Positions 37,884 through 50,672 of a DNA stretch of 64,000 nt are shown piece after piece (the first letter of the stretch is position 1; the number at the start of each line of letters is the position of its first letter). Source of the DNA: Phallus indusiatus. Lineage: Eukaryota > Basidiomycota > Agaricomycetes > Phallales > Phallaceae. The position numbers were made by a program, and so were the translations under genes. The notes below the pieces were generated by a model. The model did not search any database. It saw only the letters and a list, made by a program, of their open reading frames with translations, and was not told the origin of the DNA. The stretch is from positions 17,319-81,318 of the forward strand of contig JAQFWX010000149.1 of assembly GCA_027605045.1 (NCBI GenBank). The letters run 5' to 3'.

Positions 37884-40800
37884 ATGGGCCGCTTTCGCCT
37901 AAACATCATTCTTATTTTATTTTTTCTTTACCCTTTCGTCGTTGCATCCCAGCTCAGCAAATTCCTTGGAGCTTACTCTGCGTCTTACGACAAGTTCTTT
38001 CATGACGGTTTACTCAAGCAATTAAACATCTTTCGACAATCTGCCACGACGTCACCGTCCACATCTACACCAACTGGTATCTCGCAACTGGATTTGGGGT
38101 TAAACACCGTGGAGCTCTTTGCTGCAGCGAATAGCACGAACATCACTTACGCCGACGACTCAACCCCAACGTTCCAAGTTTACACAACTGACATCCTTCC
38201 AACTGATCCTTCGCCGTCCGATGCATGCGCAGCTGCACTTACTGCAATAATTGCGTGTAACTCAACTGTTCCTCTAATGAGGTAAGTTTTATCCTAAGAA
38301 CTCGGTTCGTAGAGTTGCGACTTACAGAGCTGAAGTTCATACCCTTTCTTGGTCCTTAATGACCTGGTATCCGTCTGCACCGACAATTGCACAGCTTCTC
38401 TGGCAGATTATCGAGCCAACGTAGTATCAAGTTGTGGCTCATACCTCATCCCAGGAAGTAATAATATCTCGTATGCTCCTACGCTCGCAGTAGATACAAT
38501 TGCGGGGGCATACGTTGTACAATGTCTTCAAGATCCAACAACGCAGCAATTTTGTCAGGCTGCAATCGCGTCCTTCAATTCTTCGGGAGGATTGCTTGAT
38601 CTCCCTGAAAACGAACTATGCACTTTTTGCGTCCTGGAGACTTTAAATTTGACTTTGTCAAATCCGGTCACATATTCTGAGCCTATTGAGGAATTATTGT
38701 CGTCAGCCGTGTCGACCTGTGGACCGTAAGTATCTTGTCAATACTAGTGCAATTATGAGCTCAAAATAAAAAACCCAAGACAATTCGAATCATACAATGT
38801 GTCTGCACCCCCGGCGGAGGGAGCTAGTCCCATCATAAATCCACCATCGTTCGGAGTAAATTTCACCACAAGTCCGGGTGCCGACTGCTCGCTGATTGGT
38901 CGGAACATCACAGTTCCAGATAATACGACGTGTTCCGCTGTTGCCAGTCAAAACAACGTCACGATAGACTCAATTATCATGACAAACCCATTTCTTACCG
39001 GCGTCAACGACTGTTCAATAGCTTCCGGAAGTCAGCTTTGTCTTTTACAACCATGCGTCACTTACACAATCCAAACCAACGACACTTGTTCGAGCGTTTC
39101 GGCAATGGCCGGGTCGATAACTGGAACAAATATTACCAGCGTGCAACTGCAATCGTTCAATCCGGGGTTAGGCACATATTGTCAGCTGATGCCGTTGAAG
39201 GTCGGAGAAGCGATTTGTCTAACACCAAATGGAGGCTGGCCAAATGTTGCCGCATCTGGAAGCCCAAACGTTCCTTCAGCAGCTCCAACCACATTCGCGC
39301 CGATACCTTCGCCAACTGTCAATGGCACAACTTCGGATTGCGGTAGATATTATCAAATTCAAGCTGGCGACATTTGCAATACAGTCGTCTTGAACAACTC
39401 AATTACATTAACGGATTTCTTGACTCTGAATCCAGGTGAGTAAAACTGGCAAAAAGATTTTGACGAGAAACATACTTACAATTCTTAGAGGTGAACGTAA
39501 ACTGCACCAACCTTTGGTTGGGTTATTATTATTGCGTGGCGCCATTCCCGCCGCTGACGTCAACCTCGGTCGCAGCGCCGACAACCACCAATTTCACGAT
39601 AGGAACCATAACATCTATCTCTTTCCCGACTTCGTATACACCAACAGTGACGACTTCATTTTTGGACGGGGCTGGAGTTCCTGCACCGACAAATCTCGCG
39701 AATGGGACACGGACAGCGGCTTGTGGTTGGTATTACACTGTTATGGTACGTCGTATAACCGTCAACAAGAACGTCTCGTTTATATTCGACACAGTCAGGA
39801 GATACTATCGCATCGATTAGTAATACGACTGGGATGTCAGAAGACGATTTATTCACTTGGAACCCTGAGTTGGCGTCATCCAATCCGGTCCCAGGAACCG
39901 CCATTTGCGCTTTGTTTCCTACGGGCAATTATACACTGTTCCCGGCGGCTACACCCGCTAACGTAGCTGCCAATGTTTCGACGGACATCTGTGCCGAATA
40001 TTACACAGTTCAACCTGGTGATAGCTGTACAACTATTGAAACCAACCTGTTCGTCAGCAGCGCGGATTTCCTGGCTTTGAACCCAGGACTGAACGCGCAA
40101 TGCACCAATCTACTCGGAGGGGCCGCATATTGCGTGCTCTCAATCTTCCCTCCCGGCAATTCCACTAATACGACTGCTCCTCCGAGTAACGTAGCGTCTG
40201 GTACCATTACGGAGGGATGCACGGAATACTACACCGTCGTTTCGGGTGATTCGTGTTCTGCCATTGAATCCAAGTTCAACATCAGCGATTCATTGTTCCG
40301 GATGATGAATCCTGAAATCAACTCAGGCTGTTCCAACATTTTACTTGGCGAAGCGTACTGCGTTCAAACAAGCAATTCGACAGGACCACCAGGTAATGTG
40401 GCCTCCGGAACCATCACACAGGGTTGTGAGGAGTATTATACGGTGGTAACGGGCGATTCTTGTCCGGTCATCGAAACCAAATTCAACATTAGTGACACGT
40501 TGTTCCACCTTATGAACCCAGAGATCAATTCGGGATGCACCAACATCTTATTGGGGAGGCATACTGCGTGCAAACAAGTAATTCGACCGCACCAAGTAAC
40601 GTAGCGTCTGGGACCGTTACGAGCGGCTGCATCGAATATTACACCGTGATGTCGGGCGACTCCTGTCCAGCGATCGAAACCAAGTTCAATATCTCGGATT
40701 CCTTGTTCAGGACTATGAATCCGGAGATCAATTCAGCGTGCGCTAATATAATTGTTGGAGAAGCTTACTGTGTCAAGACGAGTAACTCTACTGGTCCACC

Positions 40801-41416
40801 GAGCAACGTCGCCACCGGCACAATTACCGCTGGATGTACAGAATACTATACTGTCGTGTCTGGAGACTCTTGTCCCGGAATAGAGAGCAAGTTTAACATC
40901 ACTGATTCGCTATTTAGGCTTATGAACCCGGAAATCAATTCGGCTTGTTCCAACATACTAGTCGGAGAAGCGTATTGCGTAGCAACAAGTAATTCGACGT
41001 CCAACTCTCCGCCAAGCAACGTCGCGACTGGAACAATAACAGCGGGATGCACGGAATATTACACCGTCGTATCCGGAGATTCATGCCCGGCAATCGAAAC
41101 AAAGTTCAACGTCACTGACTTTTTGTTCCGAATGATGAATCCTGAAATCAACTCAGCTTGCAGCAATATCATCGTTGGCGAAGCTTACTGTGTACAGACC
41201 AGTAATGCGACGACTTCTAATGTTCCTAATAACGTTGCCTCGGGGACGATTACAACAGGGTGTAAGCAATATTATACCGTTGTCTCTGGAGATACTTGCG
41301 GTGCGATTGAGACGCGGTTCAGCATTACGGACGCGCAATTCCACACGTGGAATCCAGAGGTTAATTCAGCCTGCACAAATATTATTCTGGGAGAGGCGTA
41401 TTGTGTTTCTGCCTAA
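37884..41416 (+). CDS. LysM1: secreted protein with about eleven LysM modules
   Basis: Exons 37884-38281, 38336-38725, 38780-39435, 39489-39745 and 39795-41416; with one missing base restored the length is 1107 residues. A signal peptide (RLNIILILFFLYPFVVA) is followed by about 280 residues with scattered Cys (CTFCVLETLNL, AVSTCGP), then two divergent and nine clearer LysM modules. The typical unit is C.EYYTVVSGDSC..IE.KFNIS..LFR.MNPEINSAC.NI..GEAYCV. LysM modules bind chitin; in fungi such proteins shield hyphae or mask chitin fragments from recognition. In the fifth clear module a run of four G at 40553-40556 needs five to keep frame (G-EAYCV); the rest aligns perfectly in the shifted frame. 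Units 4-8 are close copies joined by PSNVA(S/T)GTIT linkers. Confidence 0.85.
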
Positions 41417-43002
41417 ATGTTAAAAAAGAAGTCAGATTGAGCAGTAAAATAGACGTACACATGAACTGAAATTGTAGTAATTGATATTGGATAAATCCCT
41501 ATGTAGTGTGGTTTCAAGGTTGTTTGGTAGCGCGAAACTTTAGTCTTTGAGTAAGGCTCCGAAATGCTTTGAGCTCGACAGAGTGACATTGACTGAAAGA
41601 GGTTCACAATATCCCCTAGAGTGTATTAATCCCCATCTGTTTTGTTTCAGGTGATCGTTGTAGGCTTCAGTCCCGAGCAACGCGATGTCGATGAGATGGT
41701 ACGTTCAATGGTAATTCACAGAGTGTGACAATCTGAAGTAACGAGTAGTTGTTCATTGACGCTCACTGTCAACTTTCTCTTGAGCCTAATCTTGCGACTT
41801 GGACGACTGCTAATATGTGCACAAGGTGTCATCTTCGCGTTACGACCGACAATCCATAAGCTTTGAAAATCCGGGAAATGCGACACAACTGGATTAGAAC
41901 ACTACGTCAGAACCGACGCGTTTAGGGTCAAGAGCAAGTTCGAGAGTTTCTACTTATGGCGGCCCAGTCAAATATTTTTGAAGATCACAAATTCTAACAT
42001 TTCTCGTGTATCGGCACCTGTTGTCGGTCGGAGTGTTTCGATAGGATTTTGTCGGGGAAGGAGAAGTTTGTCCTCATCCGCCGGGCCACATTTCACCTCG
42101 TATATCTGGGAGCGACATCTCTGCAATCTGTATATCATTTTCAGCACGTTTTATGTGTCTATTTAAACTCCGGCCAAGGGTAAAGCCCGTACCACGCAAA
42201 TACGATCTTAACCTCATGTGTCGTCTTGACGAATGATTGCTGAGTAAACGAGCGAAGATGATTCCGAAGTTCCAGCCTCTGTTTCATCAGCTCCAGCCCG
42301 ATATGCCCCCTATTCTAGAAGTCAACACATACATCGATTTTTCAAACGAGATCAACTATCTGGGTCAACTTGTCCAAGGAATCTCTTGAGATGCACGACG
42401 ATGAATTAGGAACGGAAAACCGGTTTTCTGGTTTGGTATCAAAGTGGGCACAAAAGTGTTGCCCATTTCCTGCCAGTGATACTGCGCACATCCCTTGGAT
42501 TTAGCTTCAAGCAGAAATCTAGACAGTTGTTAGAACTCATCACGGTAGTTCTTTTAGGTTGCTGTTTACTTCGATTATTCTATGATAATCACTATACCAC
42601 ACGGTCCACGCGTCGTGCGATAGCTATTTTTACGCGTTCCTCGGTGGTTGGAATGAATCAATTTCCCATGCCGTGTTCCACAGCGTGATAGAGCGTGATT
42701 GACACGTAACTAATTCACATTTTTCGCCAAACGCGTTCAATGTTGAGTTAACGTTGGATGCTGAAAATGTTGGAATTTAATATCCAATCACGTGCTGCTG
42801 ACATAACACTTGACTGGAGTCAAAACTAAGTCAAAACGATTTAAACGAACCGGCTAATGAGGCGGACGCTAAGCACATTACAGGTAGCTTGCGTGGTTGC
42901 TTGGGTGTTTTGAATTGGGGGTCGTTTTCTTGATGGTGCAGCCAACTTTCGCGTACCATCTCTTTCTTTGACCTTCAACTGCATCGGGAGTCTGTTTGAA
43001 CG
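41417..43002. other. Intergenic region
   Basis: About 1.6 kb with no supported gene. Its left end is the LysM1 3' region and its right end the methyltransferase promoter. Short open frames at 41978 and 42476 have no recognised family. Confidence 0.45.
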
Positions 43003-44159
43003 ATGTCTCGAAACCCTGCTTACTCTCTTCCGGTGCGTGAATGGTCCAATAACTATAATCATCCCAGTGTCGACGTTAACATCTTTGTTAGGCTGCGGAC
43101 CGTAATGCATTGGAACAAGACAGGTGTGTAGTGACATCTGTTGAAAAGAAAGAACATTGACTGTTTTTGGCTATCCAGACTTACCCGCCAGTTCAAAGCG
43201 ATACAAGAATTTATTGGCGATCTGTCTTTTGCACCCATAAGGGAACTGAATCCGAAGACGATTCTGGAGTTAGGGTACGCACATCCATCTCCTCCGAGTG
43301 CTTTCACCGACTCATCTATTATACCAAGATCAGGGACAGGCGTATGGGCAGCTGAAGCTGCGGACATGTTTCCTGGCGCGAGTGTCGTAGCCGTAGACAT
43401 TGTTCGTCCAAATCCAGAGTGAGTGATGCGTGCATCAATCAGTTCAAAGCTTTTTTTTAGCAGTCTTCCTCGTAGATCAATTAGGCCGAACATCCAGTTC
43501 CGTACGTTTGATCTTCGTCAACTGTTTCCATGGGAGGCGGAGTCTTTTGATGTAGTTCACACACGATTGACTCTAACGCATGTAAGTAATGGAGGCAAAG
43601 GGAATACCCAACGCGGTTGACTTACGCAAGTCAGATACCGAATGCGCGCGACGTCCTTTCGCGTATTCTGCCTCTCGTCAAAAAAGGTGGATTACTCATT
43701 TTAGAGGATACGCTGGCACCGGTGCATCGTATCCCGGAACGTGTACCTGGCTTCGTCGAGTTTTGGAATAAGTTTCAGGAGACGATGAGAGGCAGAGGAG
43801 TCGACTTTACTTTACCCCGCTCATATGTTGGAGCACTGCAAAAGTCCGGGATGTACGGCGATATTACGTGTCGTGTTGAGTTCTGCACGTTCTCCGAAGG
43901 GGATGGTGAGTGGGTCGTACTCTGTCCAGAGAAATTTGGCCGTTAATTATTTATGATATGGCGCGCGCTGGTTTAATACAGATACGCGTATAGGACATTT
44001 GTCTGCTTTTAGCAGAAAGTCTTTTCAAGAAAGCCTGCTTCGCCATTTTCCGGATCGACTCCCGAGCTTATTAAACGTGTAGAAAGTGAAATGGCTGATC
44101 CTTCTGTGAACAAAACAACGGGGTACGAGTGGTATTTTGTATGGGCGCGTCGAATCTAG
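43003..44159 (+). CDS. SAM-dependent methyltransferase
   Basis: Class I methyltransferase of 275 residues; substrate unknown. Exons 43003-43125, 43192-43274, 43329-43418, 43461-43581, 43635-43905 and 44020-44159, phases closed. Motif I is ILELGSGTGVWAAEAA, assembled across the intron at 43275-43328. The acidic motif II residue lies in VVAVDIV. The motif IV region is FDVVHTRLTLTH, with LPLVKKGGLLILED further on. The C-terminal part (SYVGALQKSGM, STPELIKRVESEMAD, WARRI) is typical of fungal members. The first intron's ends (43126-43191) and the last acceptor (AAG at 44017-44019) are the weakest choices. It lies inside the LysM block, but nothing ties it to chitin biology. Confidence 0.7.
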
Positions 44160-44743
44160 TTCGGTTCAGGTATCAAACAATCGCTGATTCCCGGAGATAA
44201 CGTTCCGCACGACGAAGCGATCGAATCCGAGCTCACGCTATTGAATCCATCATATTGTGTATGTATACGTGTCCGCGATGAAATATTAATCGTCATGCGA
44301 CGCGATGGATGTGCCGTTGAGCTCCCCATTCCCGTTCAATTTGAGCCATCTCCAAGATGAGATTCCATCTGTACTTGAACAATAAACAAGATCGAGAAGT
44401 AAACTGCACGATGCCTTTATATATTACCCAAAATTCTAGACTTGTCCCGCAGGCGCGGATGGATAAACGTACACCAGTTGACAGATCATATGGAGTCGGA
44501 TCGAGTCGGCTATAGGCTGGCGAGACGAGTGTGACTGTCACAAAATGTCTTTTTGTTTTTCTCTCCCTCACTCAACTTTTTCCCTTCCTACCATCATCTC
44601 TTTGGGCTGGACGTTAGGTCCTTCCCCCCTGATTCTTATCTTCAGTTTTCTGAACATTTCTTGCCAGAAATTCAGAAATACTAGAGCTCGGAATCGTCTT
44701 GGACTCGCAAGTTGAGATCGCGTGTGTGTTGTAATCCCAGAGT
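44160..44743. other. Intergenic region
   Basis: No supported gene. It holds the methyltransferase 3' region and the upstream region of the serine-rich gene. Confidence 0.4.
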
Positions 44744-45953
44744 ATGCCCCTCGCCGTGCGCCGCAGTGCCTCGTCGTCCGCCATGCGTCCAACACCTCAT
44801 AGATCGATGTCAATGTCAGGAGCATACCCTTACCCCTACGCCTATCTTTACACATACGACACTCTTTTTAACAACTCCCTCGGTATGACATCCTCTACCG
44901 CGGGCGCCCCTTCCTCCTCCTCTCGGAGGAGACGGCATAGAGTATCGGGAGCCTTGGGTCTAAGCGATGACGACGATAGTGGAAGGAGAAGAAGGATGAG
45001 AAGAGGTCCTAGTTCCGGGTCATTGTTGACAGATACATATACGTCGACATCGACACGCCCCGGACGCGCCGTGTCGCGTCAGAGGGTTCAGCCTCGTCCA
45101 GACAAGTGCTTGCTGAGATTGAGTGGTGGAGAGTCGTTGAAGGTATGTATCCCAAAATGCATTCTTTCTTTCTCTTTTCTATCATTTGTTTATCCCCATC
45201 ATCACTACTATAGGGCAACGTGACCCAAACGCAGATTTTGACCTTGATATCGAAGAGGATGCTGACGATGAGGATACCCCTGGTCTGGAAACGGAAGATG
45301 TCTCTGATAACGCTGCAGATGAAGATATGCCCGTATATCTACCTTCCATCCCGCCCTTGACTCGCGCACGTTCGCATGCGCACGCACAAGACGATTTCAC
45401 CCTGGCACATTCCTTCTCCGCCCACTCGCGTACCTCTTCATCATCTTCATCCGATTCAGAACTTGAAGTGCAACATAGAATACCTCGAGGTGCTATGCCG
45501 TTTCCTTCCAGCGCGCTCAAGTTCAACGGCTCGCTGGTAGGCGCGTCAATATTCCCATCTGCGTCGCTAGCATTGGTGGACGATGAGCACGACGATATGA
45601 ACACTGGTGAATTTAATGATATAGGGGTAGTTTCTGGCTCGACGCCGAATGCGATTGTGAACGCCGCGCTCGCAACGCTGTTCCCTTCCTCCTCATCAGC
45701 CTTACCCTCGGAATCGATGCCGATGTGTTCATCATCTTCTCAGTTACCCGGTTTTTCGGTCTCAATACCCGTTTCACAACACGACGCCAGCGACGTCGGG
45801 GTATACACACCGGCACTGCCTCAATCGTCGCGTGTAAGAGCGATATCACTACCCGAAGCATCCAATGTTGCAGTGACGGCTAAAACGAAGCATTCAAAAC
45901 TGCCTGGTCCCTTTAGTGACGACATGTTCAGTGAAGCGCTCGGGACTTTATAA
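44744..45953 (+). CDS. Serine-rich, probably disordered hypothetical protein
   Basis: Two coding stretches with clear compositional bias. The first (44744-45142) starts MPLAVRRSASSSAMRPTPH and includes PYPYAYLYTYD, an Arg-rich SSSRRRRHRV and a DDDDSGRRRR stretch. The second (45214-45953) is acidic and Ser-rich (DFDLDIEEDADDED, SSSSSSDSELE) and ends FSDDMFSEALGTL. A clear GT-AG intron (45143-45213) lies between them, but joining at these sites leaves the second part out of frame by one base. Either another donor is used (GTGGTG at 45124 would close the phase) or one base is missing. No domain was recognised; about 380 residues. Confidence 0.5.
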
Positions 45954-46454
45954 GTGGATATATCAACGATCATAGAAGAACTGCCTGCTCTTTCTCTCTA
46001 TCTTATATGCCATTTTCTCCCATATGCTCTCACATTTCTTGATTTCCTTCGGCAACGACTGAATTTCCATTTCTTGGCCTTATCACCCTGGTCTCAATTC
46101 AGACTCCGTTACTGTTATATCCTCGCGCACCAAAAAAAAAGAGTAAAGAAAAAAAGAAAAAGAAAGCTTTTTCAAAATCATCTTCGAAAAGAGTCGTTGG
46201 CTCGATTCTTAGTCCCACCCCTCTTCCGGCTTTTTGCGCATGAGGGGACGACATCGCACGTGTTCTCGTGCGATCACAGCCAGAAGAAACTGTCCACCCA
46301 TTGGACCGTCCCTTTTCGTAATCCGCTGGGAAAAACATCAAAAAAATCGTCTCACCTTTTTTGATGTTTATTTTTTTCTTTTTCTATTTTTCTCTTGTAC
46401 TTATCCTTTGTTTTTGTTTGCATATTCAATCTCTCCTGTTTCCCTCTTTTTGTT

Positions 46455-46513
46455 CACGACCCGTACGACCCCGGTACGACCTTTCACGACCCCGTTACGA
46501 CCTTTTACGACCC
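46455..46513. repeat. Short tandem array with CGACC core
   Basis: Five to six imperfect units of about 11 bases, CGACCCCGGTA / CGACCTTTCA / CGACCCCGTTA / CGACCTTTTA, in tandem. It lies in the gap downstream of the serine-rich gene; no function inferred. Confidence 0.65.
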
Positions 46514-47855
46514 TTGCATCGCATCCGACGAAATGTATTTCGCGCGATGCCGGGTGAAACGCTTCATTGTTGGCCGTCGACGTCAATAGCTATGTATGGT
46601 CAACCCCTTTCCCTGGTCTCGTTGAAATACATACCCCGTGTCTATCCGCCTCGTTCCCACTCTCGGGTCGCTCATTGGAGTCATGTCTCAGTAAGTTTCT
46701 TTAATCATCGATGTTTTTATAGGAAAACTCACTTTATTTTCGGTAGTGAACACTAACGACTTGATGACAATAGATACCCCAACATCCAACAACCCCTTCT
46801 GCTCTACGGTTCCTACGGAGTGGTATGCAAAAATCAGCTTTCCGTTCTCCTCTTTTGGTTCCAATTAGATGGAGGATTTCCATTTTCTTTGTTTTGGAAA
46901 GAAAGTAGATTTAGCATTTTCTCATACTCAACGACCTTTGCACATTTTAATGGTCGTTTCTGTGTTTCTTGGTTCATGCATTCTTGCTGTTTTCCTTATA
47001 TATTTGAGTCCGAATTTGTTTCGAGGTTTTTCATCCTTTTATCTTTGCGTGCTGGTGAAATTGGTGAAATCGGTGAAATTCAAAGAATATTAATCAGGCG
47101 TGCCTTTTATTTTTAAGATGAACGTGTTTGAAAAATGTGAGATTTGTCACAATTGGGTGTAGCGTCTTCTATTTGATTACGCCGTTTTCATTTTTCAGTT
47201 TCACAGGCTAAATTTGCATAAGGTCGATCCCATACTAACGCTCGTCCAGGAACGTTTTTCTCGATATTGAGGCACAACAGAAGCATCTGACTAGCAAGTT
47301 TATCTCATCTGATTTTCTGAAGAGTTCCTGAAGAATTTCGCGGAGAGATTGCTGATTTGCTGATTGGTTTACAGGCTTTGCAGGTTTTTTTAAAGTTCAC
47401 CGTAGTTCATTAGCGCAGGAACTTGAAAAAGACCATGTTGACGATGTCATTGTAAGTTTCGGAACTGTTTCTAAGAATGTTGATGCTTTACTTAGACTGT
47501 TCATTATTATAAAGGATGTGGTCTTGCTCGGGATGAGGATCAGAAGCTAGAATAAACTACCTTGTGATTCGGTTTATGCGGTGGGAGCAGGTTCAACGGA
47601 ACTCCTCGACTTGTCACCCTTATACCTCAGTTCATTGTTGACGCCCCTCGGTTAGCCGGGAAAAGAAATTTACCATGTGTCTTTAGATGAATTTTTCCGA
47701 AAGAAGGACGGCATATTGAAACTGAAAACTTACCGGGTTTGTTGTGCCACTGGAAGTCCCTCATTATCCAGTAGCATCCAATATTAATAATTGTGGGGGA
47801 TGATTAAGGACACTTTTCAGAGTGTTCCTGATGCGATTACCGCAGTTTTTCTGTG

Positions 47856-47900
47856 TATAAGGGCTCAAGTCATGTCATGTATGCTCTTAAGTGTGCATAC
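47856..47900 (+). promoter_or_regulatory. LysM2 TATA box and 5' motif
   Basis: TATAAGGG at 47856-47863, then GTGTGCATAC at 47891-47900, 27 bases before the ATG. The same TATA plus GTGTGCATAY pair precedes LysM3 and LysM4. From the spacing, the second motif is near the transcription start or in the 5' leader. Confidence 0.55.
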
Positions 47901-47926
47901 ACCCACCCCCTTCCTCCATTTTGCTC

Positions 47927-49745
47927 ATGGCTCGTCTGGGCTCTTACTCCCTCTTCGCTTTTGCACTGAGCAAGTTCGTCATCGCTTCTCCTTATGTTCT
48001 TCCCAGGGGAATCGCTGCACTCCCCGGGAATGTTGCGGTCGGCACCACCGCAGCATGCAGCTTGTTCCACACCGTCTCGTCAGGCGAGACGTGTGATTCA
48101 GTCGAAGCAGAGTTTAGTATCACTGATGCTCTCTTCCATTTGTTGAACCCCGAAGTCAACACCGGATGCACCAACCTCATAACGGGGGCGTATTGCGTTC
48201 AGCCTGCCAGTGCTGTTTCCCCACAAGCCCCAGTGGCATCCGGAACCGTCGCCAACTGTAGTTCATTCCATACTGCCGTGTCAGGCGAGACGTGCGATTC
48301 AATCGAAGAAGAGTTTGGCATCTCCGACGCCCTTTTCCGTTCGTTGAACCAGGGAATCAACTCCGAATGCACCAATATTTTTGCGGGAGAAGCTTATTGT
48401 GTTGAGGCTGCCAGTGCACCGGCAAGTAGCACCGCCACCTTATCACCAAGTAGTACGGCTACCTCACCGGCAAATGGTACAGTTACTTCACCACCAAGTA
48501 GCACATCGACCACACCAGCAAATGGTACAGTTACTTCATTACCAAGTAGCACACCGATCACACCGGCAAATGGTACAGTTATTTCATCACCAAGTGGCAC
48601 ATCGACCACACCGGCAAATGGTACAGTTACTTCATTACCAAGTAGCATATCGACCACACCGACAAATGGTACAGTTACTTCACCCCCAGTAGCACATCGA
48701 CCACACCAGCAAAAAATACAACCACCTCATCAACAAGTAGTGCGGCTACCCCGTCAGCAAATAGTACGGCCACCCCAACGACAAGTAGTACCAGCACCAC
48801 CCCACCAGTAACCACTACCTCATCGCCATCAGCTACTGCTCCACCAGCTAATATTGCATCCGGAACTACTACAGACTGTGCATCATTCCATACCGCGGTG
48901 TCAGGCGAGACCTGCGATTCAGTCGAAGCAGAGTTCAATATCTCTGATGCCCTATTCCATTCGTTGAACCAGGGAATCAACTCCGAATGCACTAACCTTA
49001 TAGCGGGGGAGGCCTATTGTGTTGAGGCGGTCAGTATTAATAGTACTGCCAGTGGTACCCCGACAGGTTCCTCATCGACGCCGACTGCTACAGCGCCCCC
49101 AGCTAATATTGCATCCGGAACCACAACCAACTGTGGAGCGTTCCATACTGCCGTGTCAGGCGAGACCTGCGATTCAGTCGAAGCAGAGTTCGGTATCTCT
49201 GACGCCCTCTTCCATTCGTTGAACCAGGGAATCAACTCCGAATGCACCAATCTCATAGCGGGGAGGCGTATTGCGTTCAGGCCCCCAGCGCATCGACAAG
49301 TCCGTCGGCAAGTCCAACTAGTACCCCAGTTTCCCCAGCTGCCCCAGTTGCATCCGGAACCACCACAGATTGCGGCTCGTTCCATGTCGTCGTTCCAGGC
49401 GAAACGTGCGATTCAGTCGAAGCAGATTTTGGCATCACCGACGCTCTCTTTCATTCATTGAATCCAGAAATCGACTCCGACTGCACTAATCTTATAGCGG
49501 GAGAGGCATATTGCGTTGACTCTAGTGCCATCCCTTCCGCGCCTGCCAATGTCGCTTCGGGAACAATTACAGGTGGATGTACACAGTTCTTCACCGTTCA
49601 GTCCGGACAAGATTGCGACGACGTTGAAGCATTATTCGGTATCTCCTCTTCACTCTTCATTGCGTTGAATCCCGAGATTAATTCTGGCTGCACGAATCTC
49701 TTTGCTGGGAATGCATATTGTGTGCAAGGCACTGCACCATCTTGA
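47927..49745 (+). CDS. LysM2: secreted protein with six LysM modules and a Ser/Thr linker
   Basis: Intronless. The ATG at 47927 gives a signal peptide MARLGSYSLFAFALSKFVIA followed by SP. Two LysM modules (CSLFHTVSSGETCDSVEAEF...; CSSFHTAVSGETCDSIEEEF...), a Ser/Thr/Pro linker built of 16-residue repeats, and four more modules (C..FHTAVSGETCDSVEAEF.ISDALFHSLN.GINSECTNLIAGEAYCV) follow, ending AYCVQGTAPS. About 606 residues if in frame. Two single-base deletions interrupt it: in CACCCCCAGT at 48681-48690 (the sister repeats have CACCACCAAGT) and in a run of four G at 49260-49263 where the equivalent place at about 49005 has five. Sequence after each is conserved in the shifted frame. The linker repeats should be O-glycosylated; chitin binding is expected from the family. 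Confidence 0.8.
48473..48712. repeat. Coding minisatellite in LysM2 (five 48-base units)
   Basis: Units start at 48473, 48521, 48569, 48617 and 48665 and each encodes a version of NGTVTSPPSSTSTTPA. The last unit is one base short. Such arrays change length by unequal recombination and would vary the spacer between LysM modules 2 and 3. Confidence 0.85.
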
Positions 49746-50617
49746 AAGTAGAGGGTTTGGGGTTTGCCATCGTCAGAATCGGACACTTTTTTAGTCCATG
49801 CCTATGTTCCCGAATCGATGATGAATACCTTAACGTCTTAAATGAGATTATTAGTCACTTTTCTTTTGCGTTTTTTTTCTAATTTTGTATAGTTGTCTGA
49901 GATAGGAAAATTCGACGGACAATAAAGGTTGTTTCACACAAACGAATGTCAAAGTTTGATGCTGCTCCGTATTATCCCAATATTTCCTTTCTCAAAATCC
50001 AGCGGTTAAACGCTTGAATTTCAGTGTTAAGGCCATTTACTTTCCCCGGTACGTATTACAGGGCGATCTAACAAATGTAATTGTTCAAGAACATGAACGT
50101 CGAGGTAGGAAGTCAATTGAGTTATGACCAGCAAGTCACAGCATCGCATTTCCTAGATCATCTCGTTTGAAGAATTTATATCTGCCTTCTTTTTATGATT
50201 CTAAATCATTCTGACTGCAGGTGATTGGTTTACTGGTCTAAGGTTTAAGGCTAGGGTCTCATTTGGTGCCAAAGGGGCTTAAGCGCGGGTGCTGATTGAG
50301 AAAAAAAGTTAAGGTGCCAATCATTGAAAATGCAAAATGAAAAAATCTCTGTCTTGTCGTTGATGAATTTTCTTTTCAAATTCAATAAGGATCTTATTTT
50401 AATGGAATTCAAAATCAAAATGGGCTATAATGTAGCAAGCTTACCGACATCAAGTATCTGTCGCGATGTCACCGTTATGCCTCAGTTGAATGCTGGCATA
50501 CTTCAGTGCGTGAGAAGGAGCGGTTTACCGTGCAATACTGAGCAAAAATTTCCCAAAGAAGATAGGTTTGTCTCATTTTAACCGTGAGATTGCCGTAATT
50601 TAAGAACTAATATGATG
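49746..50617. other. Intergenic region between LysM2 and LysM3
   Basis: No supported gene; LysM2 3' region and LysM3 upstream region. Confidence 0.45.
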
Positions 50618-50652
50618 TATAAAGACGTCAATCCTGTCTTTAGTGTGCATAT
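50618..50652 (+). promoter_or_regulatory. LysM3 TATA box and 5' motif
   Basis: TATAAAG at 50618-50624 and GTGTGCATAT at 50643-50652, followed by ACTCACC, shared with the other two LysM duplicates. Confidence 0.55.
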
Positions 50653-50672
50653 ACTCACCTTCGATCTCAGGC

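Larger units (their letters stand above)
45954..47926. other. Intergenic region with simple repeats
   Basis: About 2 kb with no supported gene. It has an A/G-rich tract (about 46130-46165), T-rich tracts (about 46365-46410), the CGACC array described separately, and three copies of a 9-base GGTGAAATY unit at 47054-47080. Confidence 0.45.

Noticed and set aside
48381..48692. Alternative open frames on both strands across the LysM2 linker
   Set aside because: They are shadows of the 48-base tandem repeat, which stays open in several frames.
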